Positions 27,383 to 36,379 of a stretch of 45,944 nucleotides of DNA are shown piece by piece. A program made the position numbers and the translations under genes. Each line of letters begins with the position of its first letter. Position 1 is the first letter of the stretch. The stretch is from Methylobacillus sp. (GTDB taxonomy: Bacteria; Pseudomonadota; Gammaproteobacteria; Burkholderiales; Burkholderiaceae_C). The notes under the pieces were generated by a model that saw only the letters and a program-made list of their open reading frames with translations, had not been told where the DNA came from and did no database searches. The stretch lies in NCBI GenBank assembly GCA_018607835.1, contig JABBAS010000016.1, positions 1 through 45,944 on the forward strand, given 5' to 3'.

Positions 27383-30300
27383 CTACTTCGGCGTTGAAGC
27401 CGGTATCTTCTGCTTCATAGCGTCATCCACTTTCACGTCCGCAACGTCTGGGTCTGCCCACGAGCCCGTGACATGAAAGCCCTTCACCGTCACCCGGTTA
27501 ATCAAGCCATCGAGAAACTCGTTGGCAAAGTAGGTCACCACGCCCACCACAGGGTTGGCCGCTGCGGCCAATAAAGCCAGCGTTCCGTTATCAACTTTGG
27601 GAACGACCACCACGTTTAGGTCTTGTGTCTCGGCCTTCATGTCCGCCGACCCCTCCATTAAAACCAATGCGCCCAGCCCCTGCATCGTAAGGTTATTGGT
27701 CGTCAACACCCCGTCGCGTATGGTGGCACTTCCGCGTACGCCATCAAAAGAGAAGCCTTGAAAAAACACGTCACTGAAATCAAGGGTCAGGCGCCTTGGT
27801 AACGACTGCAGGCTGAGGACGCCAAGCAACTTAGACAAGCCCGGATCGGCTTTAAGGAACTGACCCTTTTGCATGTCGACGTTAAGCGCCCCACTCAGGC
27901 TAGGCGTATGAAAGCGCGTGGGGGCACCCAACCATGCCAACTGGCCCGACAGGCTGCCGCTACCCGCTCGCAACACGCCCGGCATACCGAACCGCGTCAG
28001 CAAGGCACCCCCATCGCGCACGGTCAAATCCACATCCAAATACGTCCGACGTGCGGCGGTCTCTGCCGGCAGCTTGGCCTTACGAGCCACCGGGGCCCAC
28101 TGACCCGTCGCCTGAAAGCTGGCTTCGGCCATATCCAAACGTAAGACCTCAATTTGCCACTCATTCGCCACCTTGCCCCCCTCTTGACGCGCAAGGCGGT
28201 TGCTGGCTTGCAATTGGAAGCGGCCGAGATCCCGCCCGCTAAGGGTGAGCTGGTCAACGGCTACATCCAATGCAGGCATGGCTTTTGGCTGGTTGCTGAG
28301 CAGATCGACCACGTCGTTGGTTTGGGCTTCGGCCAAATTAAGCATCGCCAGACGTGCGTAGAGCTTGTCTTGCGCTCCCTGCTGGCCGAAGTTGTACTGG
28401 ACGTAGCCATTTAGCTCCTCAGCCAGTACGTTGGCACGCCACAGCGGCCCGGCGCGACTGCCGCCCAGAACGACTTGGTGAAAGCGCCGTCCCGATACCG
28501 TCACGAGATCAGCGGCACCCACAATCGTCGTCGGCAAGTAGGCCTCAAACGCCGCCAACATCGACGCCGCGTTGACGCCACCGCTGGTGGTCACCGGGCG
28601 CGCGGGTAGCGCAACACCGACACGAACCGGCGGTGTTGTTGGTTCAAATACAGCCATCCATGCGTCGGCGTTAAACGCGGGCATACGAATGTCCGCGGCC
28701 ACGCCACTCTCCGGGAGAGTCACGGGCACGGCGTCGGTGCTACCGAATACATAGGCGCCCCTCACCACATCAGGCTCACGCAGCGCCAAGCTGATGGGCC
28801 GCACGTCCGGTGTAGCGGCGGCATAAGCGCGTTGCACGCGCGCGCGCAACAAGGGTGCACCCACCGGTCCGATGTGTAACCCAAATTCTTGACCACGCAC
28901 CATGTCTGTGGGCAACGCACTGGGTGGTGCTGTTTGTAACACCGCCTGCAAATCCCAAGGCGTTCCGCTAAGCTTATTGAGCGGGGCTGGCAAATCAATC
29001 GCCATCTCGGTCAGCGGTGCATTCAGTTTCAGCTCGAACCCAGACTCAGGGGTCTGCCGAACAGAGGCGACGAAACGGGCTTCTCCACGCGCCTTTCGCG
29101 CGGCCAACGCCAAGCGGCCTAACGCAGGCGTTCGGGCAATGGATTCTGCCCGCAGGCTACCCCGCACTTGCGCTTGCAACATCGACTCCCCCGTCGGCGA
29201 CAGCCGCCACGTGCCCTCGCCCGTCATCGGACCACCCAACCACGTGGCGGAGGCGTTGGACACCGTGATCGACTGGTCTGTAAACGCAATGCGCGTGCTG
29301 AGGTCTTGCAACGGCGGCAAAGAAGGGAAGGGTCTTAGCCCCACTTTAGACAGGCTGACCCCGCCCCGAACACCGACGGGCTCCACCGCACTCGCTGCCA
29401 GCGGCACAGCGAGCTCAAGACGCAGTGTGGCCTCACCATCACCCTGCCAGTCACGCATATACCCTTGGGTCTTGGCGGCCAGTGGGCTTTTATTTAATTG
29501 AGACAGCCAAGCGCTGAATGGTCCCCTCGCGTCGAGTACGACGGTCATGGGTTTTTGGCCACTGATCTGGGGTATCTCAAACGACCCATCCGTCAACACA
29601 ATGGCTGGCGCGTCGCGCAGGCGGCCCGTCGCTTTTGAGAAGCGAATGGCGTTGTCCCGCATCTCAAATTGCCCGGCCAATTGCGTCAGTGCCGGCCACG
29701 CCAGTTCTGGCCCCAACTGGCGTCCAACATCAAAGGTCGCCTGCGTAATATCCGCGCGAATGTCCAAGTGCCCCTCTTCTCTGGACGCAAAGGGGAAAGC
29801 GTCCAGCGCGCCATCAAACGCCACACGGACGTCGTTGGCGCGCCCTGCGAGCAAATGGGTCGCCAAGTAATCACGCACACCCGCGTCTTTCAAGGTCAAT
29901 GGGAAGTAACGCGGCAAACCGTTCAGGTCCACGTGATCCGCATTAAGGGTCAGCGTTAGACGACCGGCCGGGTCGGGGCCAGAGCGCCAGAGCACCGCTC
30001 CGTCAAGGCGGCTACCACCCGTGGTCAGCGTCAGAGCGTCCGTCCGCACGGTCCACTCATTGGCGGGTGCCTGCGGGGCGGTCCACTGCATATCCGCCGC
30101 CAAACTGTCCACGCCTAACACCGGGTCAGCCCACAAGCCGGGTAAGGTCCAGCGCCCCGCCGCCATCTGCAGTTGGAGACGTCCGCCGAGTTGGTCGCCG
30201 GTCCACGTCACATCCAGCCCATCCACGCCCGGGCGGCCCAAAGGCGCATCTCCCTCTGGCGAAGCGGCTAACCACGAGACACCGCTGGCTTGCCCATTGG

Positions 30301-31600
30301 TCTTGAACGCCAGCGGTGCCGCGAGGTCACCGGTCCACGCCACGCTCGCTTCGCGCACCAAGCCTTGTGGCGCATAGGTGCGCAAGGCCCCTAACGCGGT
30401 AGGGCCCAACGGCAAGCGGTTACCCAACTCACCCAGTAATTTGAGATCTAAATAGGTCCCGGTTAGCCGCCCTTTGCCGGGTTGGTTGCCATCGCTCGCC
30501 TGCCAATCGAGTTGGGCGTTGCCGCCCGGCCAACGCAAGCCATCACGCGTCTCAAATGCCAAGCCCTGTGTGCGCAGCGTCCAGTCCGTGTCGGTCTCTG
30601 ACCAATCCAGCTGCCCGGCGAGACGCTGCAGTTGCAGTGGCGCCAAGTCGGCACCTAACTGCACATCGAGGTCCGTCAGGGCGATCTCGTTGCGAATGGA
30701 TTGAATGCGCACGCCGCGTCCCACGGCCAACTGGGCACGCCAAGACCCCTCGCCACCGCGAACCCAATTCGACGGGAGATTCAAGGCGCCATGGGTGGGC
30801 CAACGGTCTGTTGGGATAAACCGAGACAACAGGGCGCGCAATGCTTCTAGGCGCACCGATGGAATTTGCGTCTCTACGTCGCCTTCCCAATCGGCAAAAT
30901 CGGTCAGTGATGAAGAGAAATAGCCGCCACGCATGCGCGCTGACGAGGTCATACGGGCACCCAGGTCACTCGGCGGTGTTACCTCTAACTGTAAGGCGTG
31001 GTTGCGGCCGTTATTGGCAAACGTCGCATCAATCGCCGTAAAGAGCCACTGCTGCGGTTCACCCTGCCCGTCCCGCAATGCGAGGGTGCCACCAGAAACG
31101 GCTATCCGCGGCTGGGCAAGCAACCAGTTTAGCCACCGCGGTGGCTCGGTCGTCGTCGCGGCGGTGTAGGGTAGCCCTGCGATAACCCATGCACCCGAGG
31201 CTTGCCGCGCCGCCTGCACGACAGGGGCCGTGATTTGCACGTCCGCCAATTCCAGCTGCCAAAGGGACGCCAGAGAGAAGCGCAGGTCGACTTGGGGAAT
31301 GGACAATGCGGGCCCACCATCCGCCCCATCGATACGTATCCCTTTAACGCGCAGATGCGTGGTGCCGTTTTGGCTGTCGCCTTCAATCCCGCCAATATGA
31401 ACCGGCAATCCGAGTGAATCACTCAGCTTGACCTCAATACGCGCACGCCAATCGTCCACACGGGGCACAATCGTGGTGTGTATCAGCCAATAGGCGGCAC
31501 CCACTACCCCACTAAAAATCAAACATGCAAGCAACAACCACTTCAGCACAGCACGAAGCCAGCTGCGTGATTGGACGGTCGGTTGATTGGTCTGTTGCAT
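27383..31600 (-). CDS. yhdP: YhdP-family AsmA-like envelope protein
   Basis: A giant protein of 1405 residues with one N-terminal membrane helix (VLKWLLLACLIFSGVVGAAYWLI, about 18-40) and a very long periplasmic part. The start of that part, with the LSDSLGLPVHIGGIEG segment, and the C-terminal segment with QGLGALVLMEGSADMKAETQDLNVVVVP match the YhdP family. The family forms long hydrophobic grooves and, in E. coli, helps move phospholipids to the outer membrane. The ATG lies only 11 bp from the divergent glnE ATG, the typical arrangement in Burkholderiales. Its length slightly exceeds E. coli YhdP (1266). Confidence 0.92.
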   Translation of the reverse strand: MQQTNQPTVQSRSWLRAVLKWLLLACLIFSGVVGAAYWLIHTTIVPRVDDWRARIEVKLSDSLGLPVHIGGIEGDSQNGTTHLRVKGIRIDGADGGPALSIPQVDLRFSLASLWQLELADVQITAPVVQAARQASGAWVIAGLPYTAATTTEPPRWLNWLLAQPRIAVSGGTLALRDGQGEPQQWLFTAIDATFANNGRNHALQLEVTPPSDLGARMTSSARMRGGYFSSSLTDFADWEGDVETQIPSVRLEALRALLSRFIPTDRWPTHGALNLPSNWVRGGEGSWRAQLAVGRGVRIQSIRNEIALTDLDVQLGADLAPLQLQRLAGQLDWSETDTDWTLRTQGLAFETRDGLRWPGGNAQLDWQASDGNQPGKGRLTGTYLDLKLLGELGNRLPLGPTALGALRTYAPQGLVREASVAWTGDLAAPLAFKTNGQASGVSWLAASPEGDAPLGRPGVDGLDVTWTGDQLGGRLQLQMAAGRWTLPGLWADPVLGVDSLAADMQWTAPQAPANEWTVRTDALTLTTGGSRLDGAVLWRSGPDPAGRLTLTLNADHVDLNGLPRYFPLTLKDAGVRDYLATHLLAGRANDVRVAFDGALDAFPFASREEGHLDIRADITQATFDVGRQLGPELAWPALTQLAGQFEMRDNAIRFSKATGRLRDAPAIVLTDGSFEIPQISGQKPMTVVLDARGPFSAWLSQLNKSPLAAKTQGYMRDWQGDGEATLRLELAVPLAASAVEPVGVRGGVSLSKVGLRPFPSLPPLQDLSTRIAFTDQSITVSNASATWLGGPMTGEGTWRLSPTGESMLQAQVRGSLRAESIARTPALGRLALAARKARGEARFVASVRQTPESGFELKLNAPLTEMAIDLPAPLNKLSGTPWDLQAVLQTAPPSALPTDMVRGQEFGLHIGPVGAPLLRARVQRAYAAATPDVRPISLALREPDVVRGAYVFGSTDAVPVTLPESGVAADIRMPAFNADAWMAVFEPTTPPVRVGVALPARPVTTSGGVNAASMLAAFEAYLPTTIVGAADLVTVSGRRFHQVVLGGSRAGPLWRANVLAEELNGYVQYNFGQQGAQDKLYARLAMLNLAEAQTNDVVDLLSNQPKAMPALDVAVDQLTLSGRDLGRFQLQASNRLARQEGGKVANEWQIEVLRLDMAEASFQATGQWAPVARKAKLPAETAARRTYLDVDLTVRDGGALLTRFGMPGVLRAGSGSLSGQLAWLGAPTRFHTPSLSGALNVDMQKGQFLKADPGLSKLLGVLSLQSLPRRLTLDFSDVFFQGFSFDGVRGSATIRDGVLTTNNLTMQGLGALVLMEGSADMKAETQDLNVVVVPKVDNGTLALLAAAANPVVGVVTYFANEFLDGLINRVTVKGFHVTGSWADPDVADVKVDDAMKQKIPASTPK

Positions 31601-31611
31601 GACAGTTAATT

Positions 31612-34377
31612 ATGACCCCGAGCGCACCCGAAACAGATAAGCTCCCGCAAACGGGCGCAGGGGCGAACGTGCGGCCCGGGCTAGCCGCACATTCGCGGTT
31701 TGTCCAACGCATTCGGCGTCGGTACGCCAATGAGCTTACTTTATTGGCGCCTGGCCTGCCAAGCCAGGCCCATATGGTCAGCACCCTGCAAGTCCTCAAC
31801 GACAAAGGCTACGACCTAGGGGCCAGCCTGCGCATCTTGCGCCAATTGGTGATCGAACGCCTCGCGGTTTTAGACTGCGAGTGCGCAGCATCTGCACAAG
31901 ACGTCACGCAAACCGCCACCACGTTGGCAGAGTTCACACTAGACAAAGCCGTCACCGCGGCCCAGCAATCGCTCAAAGAGATTCACGGCGCCCCCATGAT
32001 TGACCCGGACAACGAGACCGCGGACGAACCCAAGGAAGCCACCCTCTGGGTCGTTGGCATGGGCAAACTAGGGGCGCGCGAGCTGAACGTATCCAGTGAC
32101 ATCGACCTGATCTACGTCTACGACGGTGACGGCCGCACCACAGGCAACGCACACGGTTTGCAACGCATTAGCAACCAGGCTTTTTTTGCCAAAGTCGTTC
32201 GGCAGGTCTATCAGCTCATTGGAGAGTCCACCGAACATGGCTTTGTATTTCGCGTGGATTTGGCGCTGCGACCCAACGGTAGCGTGGGGCCCGCCGCAAG
32301 TGCACTGGATGCACTGGAGACCTACTTCGTGGTTCAAGGGCGCGAGTGGGAGCGTTTTGCCTGGCTCAAGAGCCGTGTGGTGGCACCCGCTGAAGCGCGT
32401 AAAGCCGAGACCGTTTTCTCTTTGCGCGACGTCGTTTTGCCTTTTGTGTTTCGGCGCTACCTAGACTACAACGTCTTCGAAGGCCTACGCCGTCTGCACC
32501 AGCAGATACGCGTGCACGCGACCAAGCGCGCCAGCGGCCACCCAGAGCGGGCGAATGATGTGAAGCTCTCGCGCGGTGGCATCCGTGAGATTGAGTTCAC
32601 GGTGCAGTTGTTACAAGTGGTGCGCGGCGGGCGCTTCCCCGAGTTGCGCACCCGCTCAACGCTTGATGCGCTTGACCGCTTGGCCAAGGCAGACCTCATG
32701 CCGCCAGAAACGGCGACTGCGCTGGCACAAGCCTATGTGTTTTTACGACAAGTGGAACACCGTGCGCAGTATCTAGACGATCAGCAGACCCATATGCTGC
32801 CAGTCGATGACGGTGACTTAGCGTGGATCGCACAATCCATGGCATACCCCCAAACCACCGACTTCCTGTGTGCACTCGCCGCACACCGCGAGACGGTTGC
32901 ACAAGAATTTGACCGCCTCCTCGGTAACGATGCGCCCTGCACCAACTGCGATGGCTCGCAACGGCTAGAGGGCGACCTTGATGCGGTTTTTGACACGCTG
33001 ACGGGGGCCTTCAAGGAGCGTATCGACACGTGGCGCGCCAACCCACGCGTTTTGGGTCTGCGCGAAGACGTGCGTATTCGACTGGCACGTCTCATCCAAC
33101 GCACACACGCTTGGCTAGTCGATGGACATGTCTCAGAGACGGGTGCCGTGCGACTCGCCGACTGGCTAGAAGCCCTGATGCGCCGGGACAGTTACTTGGC
33201 CCTGCTACACGAACGGCCAGGCATTCACGAGCGCTTGCTGCGCTTGCTCAGTGCGGCGAAATGGCCGGCACGCTATTTGATACAGCACCCCAGTGTGATC
33301 GATGAGCTCGCCAACGCCACGATGCTGGATGAGCGCTTCGACGCCGCTCAATTCGAATCGGAATTGGAGTCCCGACGCGCCGCATTGATCCGAACCGGCG
33401 AGGACGGCGAGGAAGAGTTGCTCAACCTGCTACGACGCGCCCACCACAGTGAGGTGTTCAGAACGCTCGCCAGAGACGTCGAAGGCCGCCTAAGCGTCGA
33501 ATGGGTTGCCGATGACTTGAGTGCCTTGGCCGACACGGTTCTTAAAGTCGCCATGCGGTGGTGCTGGGCGCTCATTCGTCAGCGGCACCGCGAGGTGCCA
33601 GCCATCGCCATATTGGCCTACGGAAAACTTGGCGGCAAAGAGCTGGGCTATGGCAGTGACCTGGATATTGTGTTCGTCTACGAAGACCCGCATGACGACG
33701 CCCCAGTCGCTTATGCCGCGTTGGTGAGAAAGCTAATTAATTGGCTCACCGTAAAGACAGCGGAAGGCGACTTGTTCGAGATCGACACCGCGCTGCGCCC
33801 GAATGGCAACTCGGGCATGTTGGTGACCCGCATGGACAGCTATGCGGACTACCAACAGCAACGCGGTAGCAATACCGCTTGGACGTGGGAGCACCAAGCC
33901 ATCACGCGGGCGCGGTCTGCGGTGGGTGATCCTGCCCTAAAAGATGCGTTCGATGCCGTACGCGAGGCCGTCATGATCGCGCCGCGTGACTTAGCCCGTC
34001 TGCGCGAGGAAATCACCTCCATGCGCGCGCGCGTGCGTCAGGCGCATCCGGTGCCTGCTGGCCTGTTTGATGTCAAACACAGTGTGGGCGGTATGGTCGA
34101 TGTTGAGTTTGTGGTGCAGTACCTGTTATTGGCACACAGCAAAGACCACCCCGCACTGCGCCCCAATGTGGGCAACATCAAGCTGCTCAGAATCGCACAG
34201 ATGGGCGGCTTGCTACCTGAGGCGATCAGCGATAGCGCTGCTGACGCCTACCGGTCGCTTCGGCAAATTCAGCACCGTGCACGCCTAGACGAGACCGCAA
34301 CACAAGTTCCTGTTCAGGACGCGCGCGCTTACCAAGAGGCGATTACCGCCTTGTGGCGAACGGTGTTTGGGCCCTAG
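31612..34377 (+). CDS. glnE: Bifunctional glutamine synthetase adenylyltransferase/deadenylase
   Basis: It controls glutamine synthetase by attaching and removing AMP in response to PII and glutamine. Two nucleotidyltransferase domains are visible, each with an acidic metal site: NVSSDIDLIYVYDGDGRT around residues 160-178 (deadenylase half) and GYGSDLDIVFVYEDP around 680-694 (adenylylation half). Both are followed by the DLALRPNGSVGP or DTALRPNGNSGM element, and each half contains an R-G-I-R-D/E-I-E-F or V-G-G-M-V-D-V-E-F segment. Length 921 residues is normal. Start ATG at 31612 is 11 bp from the divergent yhdP start. glnA is not in this window. The stop lies 7 bp from the end of the convergent desaturase-like gene. 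Confidence 0.96.
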   Translation: MTPSAPETDKLPQTGAGANVRPGLAAHSRFVQRIRRRYANELTLLAPGLPSQAHMVSTLQVLNDKGYDLGASLRILRQLVIERLAVLDCECAASAQDVTQTATTLAEFTLDKAVTAAQQSLKEIHGAPMIDPDNETADEPKEATLWVVGMGKLGARELNVSSDIDLIYVYDGDGRTTGNAHGLQRISNQAFFAKVVRQVYQLIGESTEHGFVFRVDLALRPNGSVGPAASALDALETYFVVQGREWERFAWLKSRVVAPAEARKAETVFSLRDVVLPFVFRRYLDYNVFEGLRRLHQQIRVHATKRASGHPERANDVKLSRGGIREIEFTVQLLQVVRGGRFPELRTRSTLDALDRLAKADLMPPETATALAQAYVFLRQVEHRAQYLDDQQTHMLPVDDGDLAWIAQSMAYPQTTDFLCALAAHRETVAQEFDRLLGNDAPCTNCDGSQRLEGDLDAVFDTLTGAFKERIDTWRANPRVLGLREDVRIRLARLIQRTHAWLVDGHVSETGAVRLADWLEALMRRDSYLALLHERPGIHERLLRLLSAAKWPARYLIQHPSVIDELANATMLDERFDAAQFESELESRRAALIRTGEDGEEELLNLLRRAHHSEVFRTLARDVEGRLSVEWVADDLSALADTVLKVAMRWCWALIRQRHREVPAIAILAYGKLGGKELGYGSDLDIVFVYEDPHDDAPVAYAALVRKLINWLTVKTAEGDLFEIDTALRPNGNSGMLVTRMDSYADYQQQRGSNTAWTWEHQAITRARSAVGDPALKDAFDAVREAVMIAPRDLARLREEITSMRARVRQAHPVPAGLFDVKHSVGGMVDVEFVVQYLLLAHSKDHPALRPNVGNIKLLRIAQMGGLLPEAISDSAADAYRSLRQIQHRARLDETATQVPVQDARAYQEAITALWRTVFGP

Positions 34378-34384
34378 AGACGCC

Positions 34385-35218
34385 TCACGTCAGGCCAGCG
34401 TTGATCTGTTTCCTGAAGCGGTTCAGTTCCTGCACCGACTTGAACGACTCATTCATCAGCAAGCTGAGGTTGTGCAAGATACGGTCCACCACTTTGGTCT
34501 CCCAGCTTGCGTCAAACCGGATTTGCGTGTCCAACCAGTTCTCCAACCACTCGGGGTTGGGCATGCGGCTTTGAATCGTATCGTTTGGAAACAACGACTT
34601 GTTAACGTGCAGATTGGTTGGGTGTAGCGCCTGCGCCGTTCTACGTGCACTGGCCATCAAAACGCCTACTTTGGCGAAAGCAGCCCGGGCCTCATCACCA
34701 AAGTTGTTTATGGCACGTCGCATGTACCGTAAGTAGGCGCCGCCGTGTCGTGCCTCGTCTTGACTCAATGTGGTGTAGATCTGCTTAATCACCGGCTCGG
34801 TGTGCCACTCGGCTGCGCGCCGATACCAATGGTTCAAGCGTATCTCGCCGCAAAAATGCATCATCAAGGTTTCGAGCGCAGGGGCGGGATCAAACTCAAA
34901 GCGTACCGCGTGTAGTTCGCTCTCGGTTGGCATCAGGTCTGGGCGAAAGCGGCGCAGATAGTCGATGAGCACCAAGGCGTGCTTTTGCTCTTCGAAAAAC
35001 CAAACCGACATAAAGGCAGAAAAGTCCGAGTCGTGACGGTTGTCACGCAAAAACATTTCCGTTGCGGGCAGCGCCGCCCATTCCGTGATGGCATTCATCT
35101 TGATGGTCTGCGCTTGCTCATCCGTCAGCTGGGCCGCGTCAAAGTCACCCCAAGGGATGTCCTTCTCCATGTCCCACCGGACCGCCTCTAGTTGCTTGAA
35201 CAACTCCGGGTACAACAT
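34385..35218 (-). CDS. Diiron protein of the acyl-ACP desaturase/ferritin-like superfamily
   Basis: A 277-residue helical protein with all the metal-ligand positions expected of an acyl-ACP desaturase: Glu46 in TEWAALPATE, Glu77 and His80 in WFFEEQKHALVLIDYL, Glu125 in FCGEIRLNHW, and Glu155 and His158 in LSQDEARHGGAY. In plant stearoyl-ACP desaturases the same series reads E-LP, EExRH, E and DEKRH. It should bind a diiron centre and could put a double bond into an acyl chain, but the substrate is unknown and other ferritin-like functions are possible. The ATG at 35218 has AGGAG 6 bp upstream; a GTG one codon earlier is less well spaced. It follows the CarH-like regulator on the same strand after 106 bp, so it may be part of the same response. 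Confidence 0.75.
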   Translation of the reverse strand: MLYPELFKQLEAVRWDMEKDIPWGDFDAAQLTDEQAQTIKMNAITEWAALPATEMFLRDNRHDSDFSAFMSVWFFEEQKHALVLIDYLRRFRPDLMPTESELHAVRFEFDPAPALETLMMHFCGEIRLNHWYRRAAEWHTEPVIKQIYTTLSQDEARHGGAYLRYMRRAINNFGDEARAAFAKVGVLMASARRTAQALHPTNLHVNKSLFPNDTIQSRMPNPEWLENWLDTQIRFDASWETKVVDRILHNLSLLMNESFKSVQELNRFRKQINAGLT

Positions 35219-35290
35219 CACTGACTCCTACGCAAAAATTACAAATCAAATTTTAATTAAGGCCACACGTCAGACACGATACCTTCCCAA

Positions 35291-35317
35291 GATACCCACT
35301 TCTTCGCGGCGGGTATC
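35291..35317 (-). other. Stem-loop between the CarH-like gene and the diiron gene
   Basis: Seven-base arms GATACCC and GGGTATC pair perfectly around 13 nt, 8 bp past the regulator's stop codon. No T-run follows on the minus strand, so it is not a standard terminator; it could be a partial terminator or a leader structure for the diiron gene. Confidence 0.35.
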
Positions 35318-35324
35318 GACAACG

Positions 35325-36242
35325 CTAGTGCGATGCGCGCCAGACATCTATCGCCGACCGGATGTCGCTCGCCGATGTAAAGGCACGCGCAACCGCGATA
35401 TCCGTCACGAGACGCAACGCCACGGCGCTACCGCCGACCCACACCTCCGTGGCGGGTGGCAACATGCCACGCAGCTGCTTCAGTTGCGACAGTACTTCGC
35501 GCGGTGCATTTTGCCCAGAGAAGCTTAGCGCAAAGATGTCTGGCTTGACAGCGAGGCACGCCGCCACGGCCTCGTTCAACGGCATACTGGTACCGAGTGA
35601 CAAGCGATCGCAGCCCGCCTGAGCGAACATGGACTCCGCCATAAGTAGACCAATCTCGTGGCGCTCATTACCCAAGGTCGCCAGCAACACCAACGGGGGC
35701 TGGGCAGCTGACTGCAGTGGTAATTGTTCCATCGCTTGGATCAACACACTTCGAATCACCGCCGTAAACAAGTGCTCTTGATAAATCGCGATTTGGCCAC
35801 TCAACCAAAACTCACCAACGCGTGCACCCAAGGGCGCGATCACACGCTCTATGACCGCCGAAATGCCACGCTCGCTGATTAAGTGCATCAGTCGCCCATG
35901 CAAGGCTTTGCGGTCAGTCGCCTTGATCATGACGACCAAGTCATTTAGCAACGCATCGCTGGCCTCATCAAGCACACGGCCAGTCAGTGGCCGCACCGCA
36001 TTGTCCACACGCCGCTGCAGTTCGTCCACCGCCATCGGCACCACGCGCCCTGCGCGCTCCCCAAGGTCTAGCAGGCGCTTAATCAGTCGGAGACGAAACA
36101 ACTGGGCGTCATCGTAAAGACGTTCATCGGTATCATCGCGCTGCGGCTCCGGAAAACCGTAGCGCCGCTCCCAAACACGCAACCGATCCTTGGCGATGCC
36201 CGTGTCGCGTTCGATGTCAGATATGGTGTGTATCCAAGTCAT
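35325..36242 (-). CDS. MerR-family cobalamin-binding photoreceptor regulator, CarH/LitR-like
   Basis: An N-terminal MerR winged helix (about 1-70; ISDIERDTGIAKDRLRVWERRYGFP) is joined to a helical bundle and a C-terminal cobalamin-binding domain, 305 residues in all. The bundle shows the CarH motif Wx9EH exactly: Trp146, Glu156, His157. The cobalamin domain has ExHxxG as Glu193-Arg-His195-Glu-Ile-Gly198, where His195 should be the lower cobalt ligand, then LSLGTSMPLNEAV and a Gly-Gly pair (270-271). CarH proteins bind adenosylcobalamin in the dark, repress as tetramers, and release DNA when light breaks the Co-C bond. The residue after Trp146 is Leu; in Thermus CarH that place is His132, which ligates cobalt in the light-exposed state. 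It is divergent from the lipid operon at 36380, its probable target. Confidence 0.85.
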   Translation of the reverse strand: MTWIHTISDIERDTGIAKDRLRVWERRYGFPEPQRDDTDERLYDDAQLFRLRLIKRLLDLGERAGRVVPMAVDELQRRVDNAVRPLTGRVLDEASDALLNDLVVMIKATDRKALHGRLMHLISERGISAVIERVIAPLGARVGEFWLSGQIAIYQEHLFTAVIRSVLIQAMEQLPLQSAAQPPLVLLATLGNERHEIGLLMAESMFAQAGCDRLSLGTSMPLNEAVAACLAVKPDIFALSFSGQNAPREVLSQLKQLRGMLPPATEVWVGGSAVALRLVTDIAVARAFTSASDIRSAIDVWRASH

Positions 36243-36244
36243 TG

Positions 36245-36313
36245 GGTTAAAGTGGTTAGGCTTTTAAAAGATTTGTCTAAGACAAGATAGTTTTAAGCTT
36301 AATGGCTTTAACC
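36245..36313. promoter_or_regulatory. Nested dyad operator region between the CarH-like gene and lipid operon
   Basis: A perfect palindrome TTGTCT-A-AGACAA (36273-36285) is centred on 36279. An outer inverted repeat, GGTTAAAG (36245-36252) with CTTTAACC (36306-36313), has the same centre. Counting all 34 base pairs out from the centre, 23 match. Two further palindromes lie inside: CTTTTAAAAG (36261-36270) and TTAAGCTTAA (36293-36302). The layout suits a multimeric repressor shared by both divergent genes, autoregulating the regulator and controlling the operon. A GATAAT -10-like box for the operon lies just beyond at 36315-36320. Confidence 0.65.
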
Positions 36314-36379
36314 AGATAATGGGGTCTTGCCAAGGGTTTCCACTAGGTATTTCTGCGCTTTACGTTACACAACTGCAAC

